Shown: piece by piece, positions 28,695 to 37,902 of the stretch
How positions within the stretch are numbered: position 1 is the first letter of the stretch
Layout: the number at the start of each line of letters is the position of its first letter
Source of the DNA: Acidobacteriota bacterium
GTDB lineage: Bacteria > Acidobacteriota > Blastocatellia > RBC074
Direction: 5' to 3'
NCBI GenBank assembly: GCA_016196035.1
Contig: JACPYM010000024.1
Coordinates: forward strand, 58,347-122,346
Length of the DNA stretch: 64,000 nucleotides
The notes under the pieces: generated by a model
Told to the model about the DNA's origin: nothing
The model's input: the letters and a program-made list of their open reading frames with translations, nothing else
Database searches by the model: none
Translations under genes and position numbers: made by a program

Positions 28695-29045
28695 CTACTT
28701 GGTTGCTTTTGCTTTGGCCGGGGCTTTAGCACTGGCGCTTGCTTGAGCCGCCGCTGGCGGAGCGGCAACTTTGGGTTTGGCGGCTTTTTGGTTCAGCGCT
28801 TTGTCTTTGCCGTTACCGGAGACTTTTGCGGGCTTCGCCGGTTTCGCTGATTTCGCGGGCTTGGCCGGTGCTTCTTTCAGACGGTCGCGCAATTCGGTCA
28901 GGAAGCCGATGGTGCGTTGCAGCTCTTTCTCGAACTTCTCTTCGCCCAGCTTGCGCCGTGATTTCTTCACTACTTTGCGAACGCGGCCAACCAACTCGTC
29001 TTTGTCTTTCTCGTCTTTCGAATCTTTGTTTTGTGATTTTGCCAT
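28695..29045 (-). CDS. Small basic protein with histone H1-like Lys/Ala/Pro tail
   Basis: 116 residues from the ATG at 29045 behind GAGGAG. The N-terminal half is a charged helix (DELVGRVRKVVKKSRRKLGE, then LQRTIGFLTELRDRL). The C-terminal half is a low-complexity tail of KPAK, SAKPAK, KAAKPK and ASAKAPAKAKATK. Such tails bind DNA or RNA non-specifically in bacterial H1-like and HU-extension proteins. A nucleoid role is inferred only from composition. Confidence 0.75.
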   Translation of the reverse strand: MAKSQNKDSKDEKDKDELVGRVRKVVKKSRRKLGEEKFEKELQRTIGFLTELRDRLKEAPAKPAKSAKPAKPAKVSGNGKDKALNQKAAKPKVAAPPAAAQASASAKAPAKAKATK

Positions 29046-29216
29046 GTGGGGTCTCCTCAAAATTTCCGAGTCAACATTTATGCGTTATGGGGGGCGTCAT
29101 CCTCGTCTTCAGGGCCATCGGGCCATCAGGTTTCGTGGAACTCCCTGCGCCGCGCGGCAGTATACGGCACTCCGCCGCCCTTGTCAGGGCCAAGCTGCGA
29201 CCAAGGCCGCGCTCCG

Positions 29217-30017
29217 TCATAGCCAGCGATAATCCGGACAGACCGCCTCAAAGCCTTGAAGATCGGCCACGCGCTCTAACTCCTCGACCTGCGCTTGCCA
29301 CTGCGCGCGCTCATTTTCCAGGCGGGCCCGTTCCGTTTCCGGCAAGTCATTCAATTGCGCGCGCCGCCAGAGTTCACTTTGGACAGCCCGCAAATACAAC
29401 CGTGCGCGTTGCAAATCAGGTTCTTCGATAAAGCCGAATTGTTGATGCCAGCGGCGGCTGGCGTCATTGCCGATGTGGTAGCGGCTCATCAAGCGGCGCT
29501 CGCCATAGCAATGCAATTGGTTGACAGCATCAGCGACTAACGCGGTAGCGAGGCGGCGACCCTGCCAGCCGGGATGTACGAAGAGCAAATCCAACCGCGC
29601 GCTTTCACGTCCGGTGAAAAGCAGAGCCGCGCCGACCAGGCGCTTGTCGCGGTGCGGGTCAACGGCTACGCGCGAGGCCGAGAGCGGGTTGCCGCGTTCG
29701 CCAGAGAAATGTTCGTGCAAGGCGCGCGCGGCAGCGTTGCGCATGGCCTCAGCGGTGTAATCGCAGTACTCAATGGTCACGCCAAAGGAAGCAACGTAGG
29801 TAGCAGCCAATTCCGCAGCGTCAGCGGCTGTGGCCGGACGAATCAAGCAGGGGGCGGTGAAAGCGCGCAAGCCAACTTGAAGCATGGTGACCACGGGATG
29901 ATAGCGCGGCGTAAAGTGTGCCTGTCCGTCATAGTATTCGCATTGCCAGCCAGGCTCAAACGGCAACAGTTCATACTCTGCGACTGTCATTGGGACATGG
30001 CGGCTGTGCATCGGCAT
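29217..30017 (-). CDS. GNAT-family N-acetyltransferase
   Basis: 266 residues. The core GNAT fold spans about 57-200: LIRPATAADAAELAATYVAS, RLVGAALLFTGRESARLDLL, and the acetyl-CoA loop FVHPGWQGRRLATALVADAV, with GNDASRRWHQQFGFIE. The first 45 residues (TVAEYELLPFEPGWQCEYYD) resemble the N-terminus of Uma2 proteins. A helical charged C-terminus follows. It lies 5 bp after the NYN gene and is probably co-transcribed with it and mtnA. The substrate is unknown. Confidence 0.83.
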   Translation of the reverse strand: MPMHSRHVPMTVAEYELLPFEPGWQCEYYDGQAHFTPRYHPVVTMLQVGLRAFTAPCLIRPATAADAAELAATYVASFGVTIEYCDYTAEAMRNAAARALHEHFSGERGNPLSASRVAVDPHRDKRLVGAALLFTGRESARLDLLFVHPGWQGRRLATALVADAVNQLHCYGERRLMSRYHIGNDASRRWHQQFGFIEEPDLQRARLYLRAVQSELWRRAQLNDLPETERARLENERAQWQAQVEELERVADLQGFEAVCPDYRWL

Positions 30018-30022
30018 AGGGA

Positions 30023-30847
<825 letters not shown>

Positions 30848-30858
30848 AGCTTTCGTAG

Positions 30859-31905
30859 TTATTTGCTGGCCGCCAGCCGTGCCAAACTTTCGGTGTAAGG
30901 TGCGCGCGCCACGCCGCATTCGGTAATGATCGCGGCGACGTAGCGGTTAGGCGTCACGTCAAACGCCGGGTTGGCGATTTGGATGCCCGTGGGCGCGAGT
31001 TGAACGTCTTTGACATGGGTCACTTCCAACGGCGTGCGTTCTTCGATGGGAATCTGCTCGCCGGAAGGGGTACTCAAGTCCAGCGTGGAAATGGGCGCGG
31101 CAACGTAGAAGGGAACGTTGTTTTCCTTCGCCAATACGGCAACGGAATAAGTGCCGATTTTATTGGCGACATCGCCATTGGCCGCGATCCGATCAGCGCC
31201 GACAACAATGCAATCTATACGGCCCGCTTTCATGAAATGACCAGCCATGTTGTCAGTAATCAGCGTGACCGGGATGTTGTCTTTGTGCAATTCCCAGGCG
31301 GTCAGCCGGGCGCCCTGTAAAAAGGGGCGCGTTTCGTCAGCAAAAACGGCAACGCGCTTGCCGGCTTCGACAGCAGCGCGAATGACGCCCAGCGCGGTGC
31401 CATAACCGGCGGTCGCCAGCGCGCCGGCATTGCAATGCGTCAGCACGGTCGCGCCATCCGGAATCAAGGCTGCACCGTGGCGGCCCATCGCCTGATTAGC
31501 CGTGATGTCTTCGGCGTGCATACGCTGGGCCTCTTCGATTAACCGCGCGCGAATGTCAGCGAGCGACACAGCAGAACTTTTCAGTTCCGTATACAGCTTG
31601 CGCATGCGTTCAATCGCCCAAAACAGGTTGACGGCTGTCGGGCGGGTCGCGCCCAACACCTCACAGATTCGATTGAAGGCGTGCTCGAATTCCTGCGTGT
31701 CGTTTGTAGCGGTATCACGCGCACCCAAAGCAATGCCCATCGCGGCGGCGACCCCGATGGCCGGCGCGCCACGTACAACCATCTCCTTGATCGCCCCAGC
31801 GACTTCCTCGTAGGTGCGGAAAACAGGATAGAGTTCTTCGGTGGGTAAGCGTCGCTGGTCAATCATGACGACGCCCGTTTCAGTCCATTCCAGAGTTTTG
31901 ATCAT
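30859..31905 (-). CDS. mtnA: S-methyl-5-thioribose-1-phosphate isomerase
   Basis: 348 residues, full length. Motifs: [20 protein letters not shown] near the N-terminus, the catalytic Cys region [59 protein letters not shown] and [20 protein letters not shown]. The enzyme isomerises methylthioribose-1-phosphate in methionine salvage. It heads an apparent operon with NYN and GNAT genes and is divergent from the ECF sigma gene across a 720-bp gap. Confidence 0.94.
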   Translation of the reverse strand: MIKTLEWTETGVVMIDQRRLPTEELYPVFRTYEEVAGAIKEMVVRGAPAIGVAAAMGIALGARDTATNDTQEFEHAFNRICEVLGATRPTAVNLFWAIERMRKLYTELKSSAVSLADIRARLIEEAQRMHAEDITANQAMGRHGAALIPDGATVLTHCNAGALATAGYGTALGVIRAAVEAGKRVAVFADETRPFLQGARLTAWELHKDNIPVTLITDNMAGHFMKAGRIDCIVVGADRIAANGDVANKIGTYSVAVLAKENNVPFYVAAPISTLDLSTPSGEQIPIEERTPLEVTHVKDVQLAPTGIQIANPAFDVTPNRYVAAIITECGVARAPYTESLARLAASK

Positions 31906-32588
31906 AAAGCGAAAGCAGGTTACCTGCCGGGAAGACGCGCAAGCTTCTCACCGGCCCGTCAACTATACAGGAAATTGATGTTTTTGATTTTCAGAAATTG
32001 AGCTTGCGAAGGCTAACCATGCAAGTGTAGTTAGTCTACTGCAAGTTCCGGCATTCGGGAATGGACTGAAAGAAAGCGTCACGCCACAGACAAAGAAAAA
32101 GCGTCGTAAAACAACGGCGCATCTGCAAACACGCCCATTGCACTACGACGCTCAATGCGCATCGGCAAGGCCGATTGCGCCAGTTTCGGTCAGCGATTGC
32201 TGAGTAGACAGGCTGTAGCAGGGCTGACCGATAATGGCTAGGACTCCTTTTTTTGCGGCTGTTGAGTCCACCCCTAATTTCTTGCCCAAATCAACTTCAA
32301 CCTGTGAAAGCGGTTCCAATTGGAAGGGCTATCTCCTTAAGCTTGGCTTTGCGACCAAACCCAAATTGAATAGCCCTACCAATCAAAAAGCGAGACGTTA
32401 GGTCCAAAACTATTGTCGGGACTTGCTGCCTGCGCCATCACCCAATGGCTGAAGCGATAAGCGAATAACTGGATATAAGTACGGCTCATCTGGTGAGCAC
32501 TGAATTACATAGGCTAAAGACCGGAATCGGAGAAGAATGTTTAGGGGAAGCGAAAATATTTTTTTGTTTCCCACCAGAAGCCTGCCGG
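31906..32588. other. Long divergent intergenic region with hairpins, no gene seen
   Basis: No convincing open frame is present on either strand. The right part carries several inverted repeats: AGCGTCGTA/TACGACGCT, GCGCATCGG/CCGATTGCGC, TCGGTCAGC/GCTGACCGA followed by a T-run, and TTGGAAGGGCTAT with ATAGCCCTACCAA (32320-32332 and 32370-32382). A possible mtnA promoter (minus-strand TATAGT near 31963) is close to the left end. The composition is clearly AT-richer than neighbouring genes. Confidence 0.6.
32100..32255 (+). ncRNA. Candidate structured RNA ending in a T-run
   Basis: Three consecutive hairpins are visible: 32100-32108 with 32144-32152 (perfect 9 bp), an imperfect hairpin with loop CAAGG around 32155-32180, and 32186-32194 with 32223-32231 (perfect 9 bp). 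A T-run follows at 32248-32254, about 17 bases after the last stem. The pattern suits a small RNA or a long leader with attenuator. It does not match any motif recognisable by eye (SRP, tmRNA, RNase P) and the family is unknown. Confidence 0.35.
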
Positions 32589-32617
32589 TAGCCACGAATG
32601 CAGCGGGTGTTTATAAT
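32589..32617 (+). promoter_or_regulatory. Sigma-70-type promoter in front of the ECF gene
   Basis: A perfect -10 box TATAAT (32612-32617) lies 17 bp downstream of TAGCCA (32589-32594), four of six matches to the -35 consensus. Transcription would start at about 32624-32626, at or next to the in-frame GTG at 32626, which suggests a leaderless message. Alternatively, the product starts at the GTG at 32686, eight bases after AGGAAG. Confidence 0.55.
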
Positions 32618-32625
32618 TGCATCCC

Positions 32626-33240
32626 GTGAACCTGGCTCCGGATTTAACTGTCATTATTCAAGCGTTAAAGCAGGAAGTAGACGTCGTGGAGAATTATGAA
32701 AAACTCCATCGGCGTTATTACTCACAGCTCTACCTTTTTTTTATCCGAAAAAAAATTTCAGCCGAGGACGCAAAAGATCTCACCCAAAATACGTTTTTTT
32801 CGGTCTTTAAGAATTTGAAGAGCTTGCGGCAGGATGAGCAATTTGAAAGCTGGCTTTTTCAGATCGCCCGACGCGAGCTTTCTCACGCTTATGAGCGGCA
32901 ACAGACATCAAAGCGTAAAGGTCATACCGTCCCGTTTGAAAATATCAGCACTGCTGAGTCTGAAGAGAAAGCTTCCCCCTTGGCAAGACTCAATGCTTCA
33001 GGCCCCAACCCGCACGAGTTGTTGATTGAAAAAGAGTCATTGCAGCAAGTTCGCGAGGCCTTGGAGCAATTGCCAGAGCAAATGCGGCGCGTGACCGAGT
33101 TGCGGGTTCAGGGTCTGGAATATCATGAAATCGCCCAACGTTTGGACATCTCCATCAACACGGTTAAATCGCAGCTTTTCCAAGCTCGCGAGCGTTTGCG
33201 AAAACGGTTAGGAAAGTATTTCGGCGAGTTAAATTTATAA
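32626..33240 (+). CDS. ECF-type RNA polymerase sigma factor
   Basis: About 204 residues from the GTG at 32626, or 184 from the GTG at 32686 with a good ribosome binding site. Region 2 shows YEKLHRRYYSQLYLFFIRK, AEDAKDLTQNTFFSVFKNL and FESWLFQIARRELSHAYE; region 4 shows LPEQMRRVTELRVQGLEYHE and the HTH DISINTVKSQLFQARERL. A charged linker separates the regions. The zf-HC2 protein 130 bp downstream is the likely anti-sigma factor. Confidence 0.92.
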   Translation: MNLAPDLTVIIQALKQEVDVVENYEKLHRRYYSQLYLFFIRKKISAEDAKDLTQNTFFSVFKNLKSLRQDEQFESWLFQIARRELSHAYERQQTSKRKGHTVPFENISTAESEEKASPLARLNASGPNPHELLIEKESLQQVREALEQLPEQMRRVTELRVQGLEYHEIAQRLDISINTVKSQLFQARERLRKRLGKYFGELNL

Positions 33241-33369
33241 GCTTAACTTATAGGCTTAACTTGGAGCTACTCCTCACCCACGCGCAATAGCCGGCAAAAA
33301 ACAATGTACCAGATCGTCAAGGTTCTAACCTAATGACTAGCGTACCAAGGCACAGCGGATAGGAATTTT

Positions 33370-34308
33370 ATGAGTACCATCAGCCAGTTTGATAATGATA
33401 AAGCTGAGCAGCATCTCAGCGAGGCAGAAGTGCTGACTTTCTTACGACAAGGACTAACACCTGCGCAAAACACTCGGCTGCAACAACATCTGCTTGATTG
33501 CTGGCAATGCCAAGAGCTTTATCAGGATGCCAATGATTTTTGCCAACCACGGCGGGCCGCTGAAGCGTTTGTGAGCGAAGCGCAAATCCAGGAGAGTTGG
33601 AGCCAGTTGAAACAGTTCGTGCAGCAGGCCGAACCGCAGGTCATGGCTGCGACAGCGCCACGCCCGCTGGCGAGGGCCGCCGCCGCAACAAGCCGTCGCT
33701 GGGTCTTACCACTAGCCGCTGTTTTCTTCCTGTTACTGACCGCCACAGCGGTGACGTTTTGGCGTAGTCGGCAAACCGCCACTTTCTTCGGGACAGCCAC
33801 AGTGAAAACTCCGGACGCCCTTTCTAACTCACCTATCAACCAGCCAACTCCGCCCCTAAGCCAACAAGAATCTGCCAATTCTCAGGCCACGAACCCAAAA
33901 CTGCGGACAACAACCAAACCGTCGGCAAAAGTGGACGATAAGACCGCCCCGGCAATTTATGAGGTAGCCCAACTCATGCTTTCTTCTGGCGAAAAGAGCG
34001 CGGCGGAGGTCAGCGCGGCAAAGGTAATTCAAGTTCCCGCCAGCGCCCAGCAATTGCGCTTTAGACTGGTCAGATATGAACCCCGCGAATTCCCTGCGTA
34101 TCAAGTTGAGTTATTGGACGCGGCAGGAACCGTCAGGCAAGCCGTTACTGGCAAGCTCGCAAAGGGCAACCTGATTGAAGCAATTTTCCAGCAAGCCGAG
34201 CTGACAGATGGAGAGTATCAGTTGCGCGTGACAGGTAAAGGAGGCCAGCGCCAAGACCTGACGCCGCAGACGACCCTGGCGGTGAACCTATCATTCAAAA
34301 CTCCCTAA
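33370..34308 (+). CDS. Transmembrane zf-HC2 anti-sigma factor with external beta domain
   Basis: 312 residues. The zinc-binding motif is HLLDCWQCQELYQ at about residues 40-52, with a membrane helix near 120 (WVLPLAAVFFLLLTATAVTF). A Pro/Ser/Thr/Asn-rich linker leads to an external beta-rich domain (LRFRLVRYEPREFPAYQVEL, AELTDGEYQLRVTGKG). It would tether and inactivate the upstream sigma factor. Its stop lies 29 bp from the convergent end of the CHAT gene. Confidence 0.85.
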   Translation: MSTISQFDNDKAEQHLSEAEVLTFLRQGLTPAQNTRLQQHLLDCWQCQELYQDANDFCQPRRAAEAFVSEAQIQESWSQLKQFVQQAEPQVMAATAPRPLARAAAATSRRWVLPLAAVFFLLLTATAVTFWRSRQTATFFGTATVKTPDALSNSPINQPTPPLSQQESANSQATNPKLRTTTKPSAKVDDKTAPAIYEVAQLMLSSGEKSAAEVSAAKVIQVPASAQQLRFRLVRYEPREFPAYQVELLDAAGTVRQAVTGKLAKGNLIEAIFQQAELTDGEYQLRVTGKGGQRQDLTPQTTLAVNLSFKTP

Positions 34309-34337
34309 ACTGGCAAAACTCCCTAAACGTGTTTATG

Positions 34338-37300
34338 TTAAGGATGTCCAGCCAGCACAAAGGGCGCCCAATAATACGGTGCATTGCCTGCCTTGATCGC
34401 GTCGAGTTGGGCGGCTTGTAAAGCTTCGGCTTTATTGAGGCTGATGCGCCTTCCATCCTTGAGCTTTTTTCCCCGCAACAAGTACTCATAAAAATGCACC
34501 ATCAATTCGGCCGTGGCCCGCTCATCCACTTTCCACAGACTCACCGCAACCGCAGGCGTCCCCGCATAGATAAACGCGCGCATCATCCCCATTAGCCCTT
34601 CGCCGTTGATCTGTTTGCCCAGGCCGGTTTCACAGGCCGAGAGTGAAACCAACTCTGCATTCAGCCGTAAATTCATAATTTCAGCGGCAGTCAAAATGCC
34701 GTCTTCCTGACTCAAGCCATTGGGCGTCGTCCCGCTATTCAACGAGGGTGAAAGTAACAAACCGGAAAACCTGGGGTTCGCTTCGTTGACATTGGCGTGC
34801 AGCGAAAAGTGCACAAAGCGATATTGATTCAATACCCCGGCGCTTTTGACAGCAGCTTCGTTGGCTTGTGCGCCCAGATAAAGAGTCGCCGGGTTGTCTT
34901 TGCCAAAGAGCGCCCCGATTCGTTCTACTTCGCCTTGGCTATACCTCAAAGGGCTGAGCGTGGCCCCACCCAATAAAGAAGCGAACGAACCTTGCGTTTC
35001 TGGCGGATAAAGCGGGTTGCCAAATGCAATGAACGCTTTTGGCGCTTTGGTGTAATGCGCCACTCGGTGATGAAGTTGCGCCCAAATGCTGACCGAGGGC
35101 GCATAGCTGATCGAGAAGTCCTTAATTAGATACGGCCAGTCCGCCGGATCAGCCGCGGCCCCTTTCCTGACTGGCGCTCTCAACAAGACCTCGAAGGGCA
35201 AGCGTTGTAACAACCCATCAGACACAATGATCAAGTGCTTCTTGCCTATGAGTAAGGCACGCGCGGGCGCCAGCAGTTTATCGTATAGAGCGCTGGCTTC
35301 TTGCCGATAGTCGTCGGGCGAAACCTGTGTTTTATCCACCAGCGCGTTGAGCAATTTGGTGAGGCATGCGTTCAGGTCGGCTTCCCCGTCGAGTTGATAG
35401 ACGGCGGAACTATTGTGGCTGATGCCAAACAGCAGCGAGGACTTTTGGTCGAGCGAATAGGCAAGCACCACGGTCTGTTCATCGAGCAACTGTTGCGTTT
35501 CGGCCAACCCAAGCGGACGGTGTAGCGCGTCATCCAAATTCCCCGCCGTAGACCTCAAACTGGATTCAACCAGCAGGTCTAAAAACGCGCGGGCACGCCA
35601 CTGCTCAGCCAATTGAAACAGCTTGGCGTTGAGCGCCGCATTCACCGGTAAAACTGTACGCTTGCTCGCCATCTGATTTGCTCGTGCAGGCGGCAACAAG
35701 AGAGAAATCAGGTCTTTATAAAGTTTGACCTTATCCTGCCAGAAACCGACCTTATCGCTGTCTTCCCGCAGTTTGCTGCGCGTGGTTTCCTGCACTTCAA
35801 TGGCGCGCCGATATTGTTGTTCGGCCTGCTCAAACTGCCCGAGTTGGCGATAACTGGCAGCCATCCCGCGCTGCGCTAACCAAACGGCGCGCACGTAATT
35901 GTTTTGCCTGCCAATTTGCGCAGCCTGCGCGTGCACTTGCAAAGCGGCTTTCCAATTGCCTTGCTTGGCATACACCAAGCCCAGCGAATTGAGCGAACGG
36001 GCGACCTGCTCTTTGTCATCCATCCCTTCGGCAAGCTGCTTGGCCGCTAGTTGGCTCGCCAAGGCGTTTGCGTAATCACCACTTTCGTCATAAAGCCTGC
36101 CCAAACTGGCTAGTGCCGCGCTTTTGCGTTGCAAGTCATTTTGTTGGACTGCCAATTTCAGAGCCTCGTTCAGCAATTTCTGTGAATCATCAAAATGTTT
36201 GAGTTCAGCTTCGACCTCACCCAAATTGGTGAGCATGCGCATTTGCTGGGCCACATTGTTTTTCCGCCTCGCCAACTCCAGCGCTTTGGAATAGTAATTT
36301 TTGCCGCTTGGGGTGTCGCCCAAACGTCGGTAAACAAGCCCCAGATTACCCAAGTTGTATTCCGTAACTTTTGATGAGGTGAGCAACAACCCGCGACGGC
36401 AAGCCGCAATACTGTTGGCATAGTCTTCACTCGCGGTATGGGTGTTACATAAAACCGCGAGCAGATAATCTTGTAAAAACAATTCTCCCGTGAGTTCAGC
36501 GATGCGCAATCCCTCGCGATACGTTTGCACAGCTTCCCGAGGCTGGTTTGATTGATTATGCGCATAGCCAATTATTTTTAGCCCCTTAATTTGGTATTCA
36601 AGGTTGGCTTCGGCTTGTGCTGTTTGCAAAAGTTGCGTCCCGAGTTTGAGCGCGATCTGATTATTATTGTTGCTTCTATCTAGCAACAACACCGCGCCTT
36701 TTTCGTGCAATGCTTCAAGGAAATTTGGGGCAAGTATAAACGCTTCATTCAACTGCTCCACGCTTTCGGCATACTGACCTTTTACTTTATAAAAGTACCC
36801 CAGACCATAATGCGCGGCAGCCTTTGCTGGCAGCAGCAAATCTAGCGCTGCGGTCAGATATTTCTGCAACGACTCTTCTTGGTGAAGGGCAATTTGGGCT
36901 TCAACTAAAAGTGGATAAGGCCGAAAGAAATCTTGCTTGAACGAGAGACTTTGTAAGCAGTGCTCAACCGCTCGGCGGTAACTGGCGTCGTTGGGAAACT
37001 GCCGCGGGAAATAAACTGCGGCGAGGCCATAATGTTTCAGCGCTTGTTGTGTCGGTGATTGGTTGGGAAGCCGCTGTATAAATTGCGCGGCTTCTTCTAT
37101 GCGGCCCGTTTCAATTGCCAGCTCGGCATACCGCAAATAGGCGGACTCCATGGCGGGAGCTATTTCAAGCAGCCGTTGGCACTCCGCGAAGGCTGCGGGG
37201 TAAGCCTGCCGCTGCATCTGTAAGAGAACCGCTTGATACTGTTTTTCAGTTGAGAGTTGCGCGGCGGAGTGCCGCAGCGCAGCGCTGGAAGAGGGGCGGA

Positions 37301-37412
37301 AAGTAATCAATAAAACCAGGGCAGCCACAACCGCTGCTGCCCTGCTCAGTACAATGCTTCCATCGAAACATCCGCGGATTGCGCACAATGAAAGCCGCGC
37401 TTGTCTAGTCAT
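34338..37412 (-). CDS. TPR-CHAT caspase-like protein with N-terminal membrane anchor
   Basis: 1024 residues. An N-terminal hydrophobic segment (SRAAAVVAALVLLITF) suggests export or anchoring. About a dozen tetratricopeptide repeats cover residues 60-540 (for example HYGLGYFYKVKGQYAESVEQ and NLGLVYRRLGDTPSGKNYYS). The C-terminal CHAT domain has KKHLIIVSDGLLQRLPFEVL, the His region RFVHFSLHANVNEANPRFSG and the Cys region ELVSLSACETGLGKQ, giving a plausible His-Cys dyad, and ends with YYWAPFVLAGHP. CHAT proteins are caspase-like proteases that cut partner proteins on a signal. The gene starts 61 bp after a small repetitive peptide gene. Confidence 0.92.
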   Translation of the reverse strand: MTRQARLSLCAIRGCFDGSIVLSRAAAVVAALVLLITFRPSSSAALRHSAAQLSTEKQYQAVLLQMQRQAYPAAFAECQRLLEIAPAMESAYLRYAELAIETGRIEEAAQFIQRLPNQSPTQQALKHYGLAAVYFPRQFPNDASYRRAVEHCLQSLSFKQDFFRPYPLLVEAQIALHQEESLQKYLTAALDLLLPAKAAAHYGLGYFYKVKGQYAESVEQLNEAFILAPNFLEALHEKGAVLLLDRSNNNNQIALKLGTQLLQTAQAEANLEYQIKGLKIIGYAHNQSNQPREAVQTYREGLRIAELTGELFLQDYLLAVLCNTHTASEDYANSIAACRRGLLLTSSKVTEYNLGNLGLVYRRLGDTPSGKNYYSKALELARRKNNVAQQMRMLTNLGEVEAELKHFDDSQKLLNEALKLAVQQNDLQRKSAALASLGRLYDESGDYANALASQLAAKQLAEGMDDKEQVARSLNSLGLVYAKQGNWKAALQVHAQAAQIGRQNNYVRAVWLAQRGMAASYRQLGQFEQAEQQYRRAIEVQETTRSKLREDSDKVGFWQDKVKLYKDLISLLLPPARANQMASKRTVLPVNAALNAKLFQLAEQWRARAFLDLLVESSLRSTAGNLDDALHRPLGLAETQQLLDEQTVVLAYSLDQKSSLLFGISHNSSAVYQLDGEADLNACLTKLLNALVDKTQVSPDDYRQEASALYDKLLAPARALLIGKKHLIIVSDGLLQRLPFEVLLRAPVRKGAAADPADWPYLIKDFSISYAPSVSIWAQLHHRVAHYTKAPKAFIAFGNPLYPPETQGSFASLLGGATLSPLRYSQGEVERIGALFGKDNPATLYLGAQANEAAVKSAGVLNQYRFVHFSLHANVNEANPRFSGLLLSPSLNSGTTPNGLSQEDGILTAAEIMNLRLNAELVSLSACETGLGKQINGEGLMGMMRAFIYAGTPAVAVSLWKVDERATAELMVHFYEYLLRGKKLKDGRRISLNKAEALQAAQLDAIKAGNAPYYWAPFVLAGHP

Positions 37413-37473
37413 AACATCCGAGCCTTGCCTGCCGACCCGGCCCGTCAGTTAGGGGGAACCCGAGTCAACTGTT

Positions 37474-37689
37474 TTATGGATTGCCGGGTGGCGGCGGATC
37501 ACCGCCTTCACCAGAACCATCACCCGGTGGCGGCGGATCACCGCCTTCACCGGAACCGTCACCTGGAGGTGGTGGATCGCCCCCTTCGCCCGAATCACCC
37601 GAATTTTGGGGCGTGATTGTAGTTTGGAATCCATAACCAACACCAGCTACGGCAGACATGGATTTCAGGATTTCTTCCTGCTCACGCAT
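37474..37689 (-). CDS. 71-residue peptide with C-terminal GGDPPPP repeats, upstream of CHAT gene
   Basis: Starts at the ATG at 37689, eight bases after AGGAG. The first 30 residues (MREQEEILKSMSAVAGVGYG, then FQTTITPQNS) look like a leader with a short helix and a small-residue turn. The rest is three tandem copies of the 13-residue unit GDGSGEGGDPPPP, the first slightly shorter. There are no Cys and no membrane segment, and the repeat region is acidic. It is the first gene of an apparent two-gene unit with the TPR-CHAT protein. A role as CHAT substrate, regulator or modified peptide precursor is inference only. Confidence 0.7.
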   Translation of the reverse strand: MREQEEILKSMSAVAGVGYGFQTTITPQNSGDSGEGGDPPPPGDGSGEGGDPPPPGDGSGEGGDPPPPGNP

Positions 37690-37776
37690 TTTGGCCGCTC
37701 CTTTCACTAGAGGGAAAATCTTATCCGCACTGAGTTCGACTCAGCGCCAAACAGGATTTCTGATTGTGAGATGGGA

Positions 37777-37802
37777 TTCTGACGGTGACTGCTCTGTCAG
37801 AA
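37777..37802 (+). promoter_or_regulatory. Inverted repeat TTCTGAC/GTCAGAA upstream of the peptide-CHAT unit
   Basis: Perfect 7-bp arms at 37777-37783 and 37796-37802 sit in the 213-bp gap between the ligase-like gene and the peptide gene, roughly 90 bp before the peptide start. It lacks a T-run, so an operator is as likely as a terminator. Confidence 0.35.
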
Positions 37803-37902
37803 CGCTTGCGAATGTTGTTTCAGGTGTGGGGCCTTAACACAACAGCAAGAGAGAGCGGTTTTTTGTTGGATTGTTCAGTTTGGCAGTCCTGACAGGTAAA
37901 AA

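Noticed and set aside
37690..37707. Upstream GTG start for the GGDPPPP peptide at 37707
   Set aside because: It lies before the AGGAG site, which is correctly spaced for the ATG at 37689.
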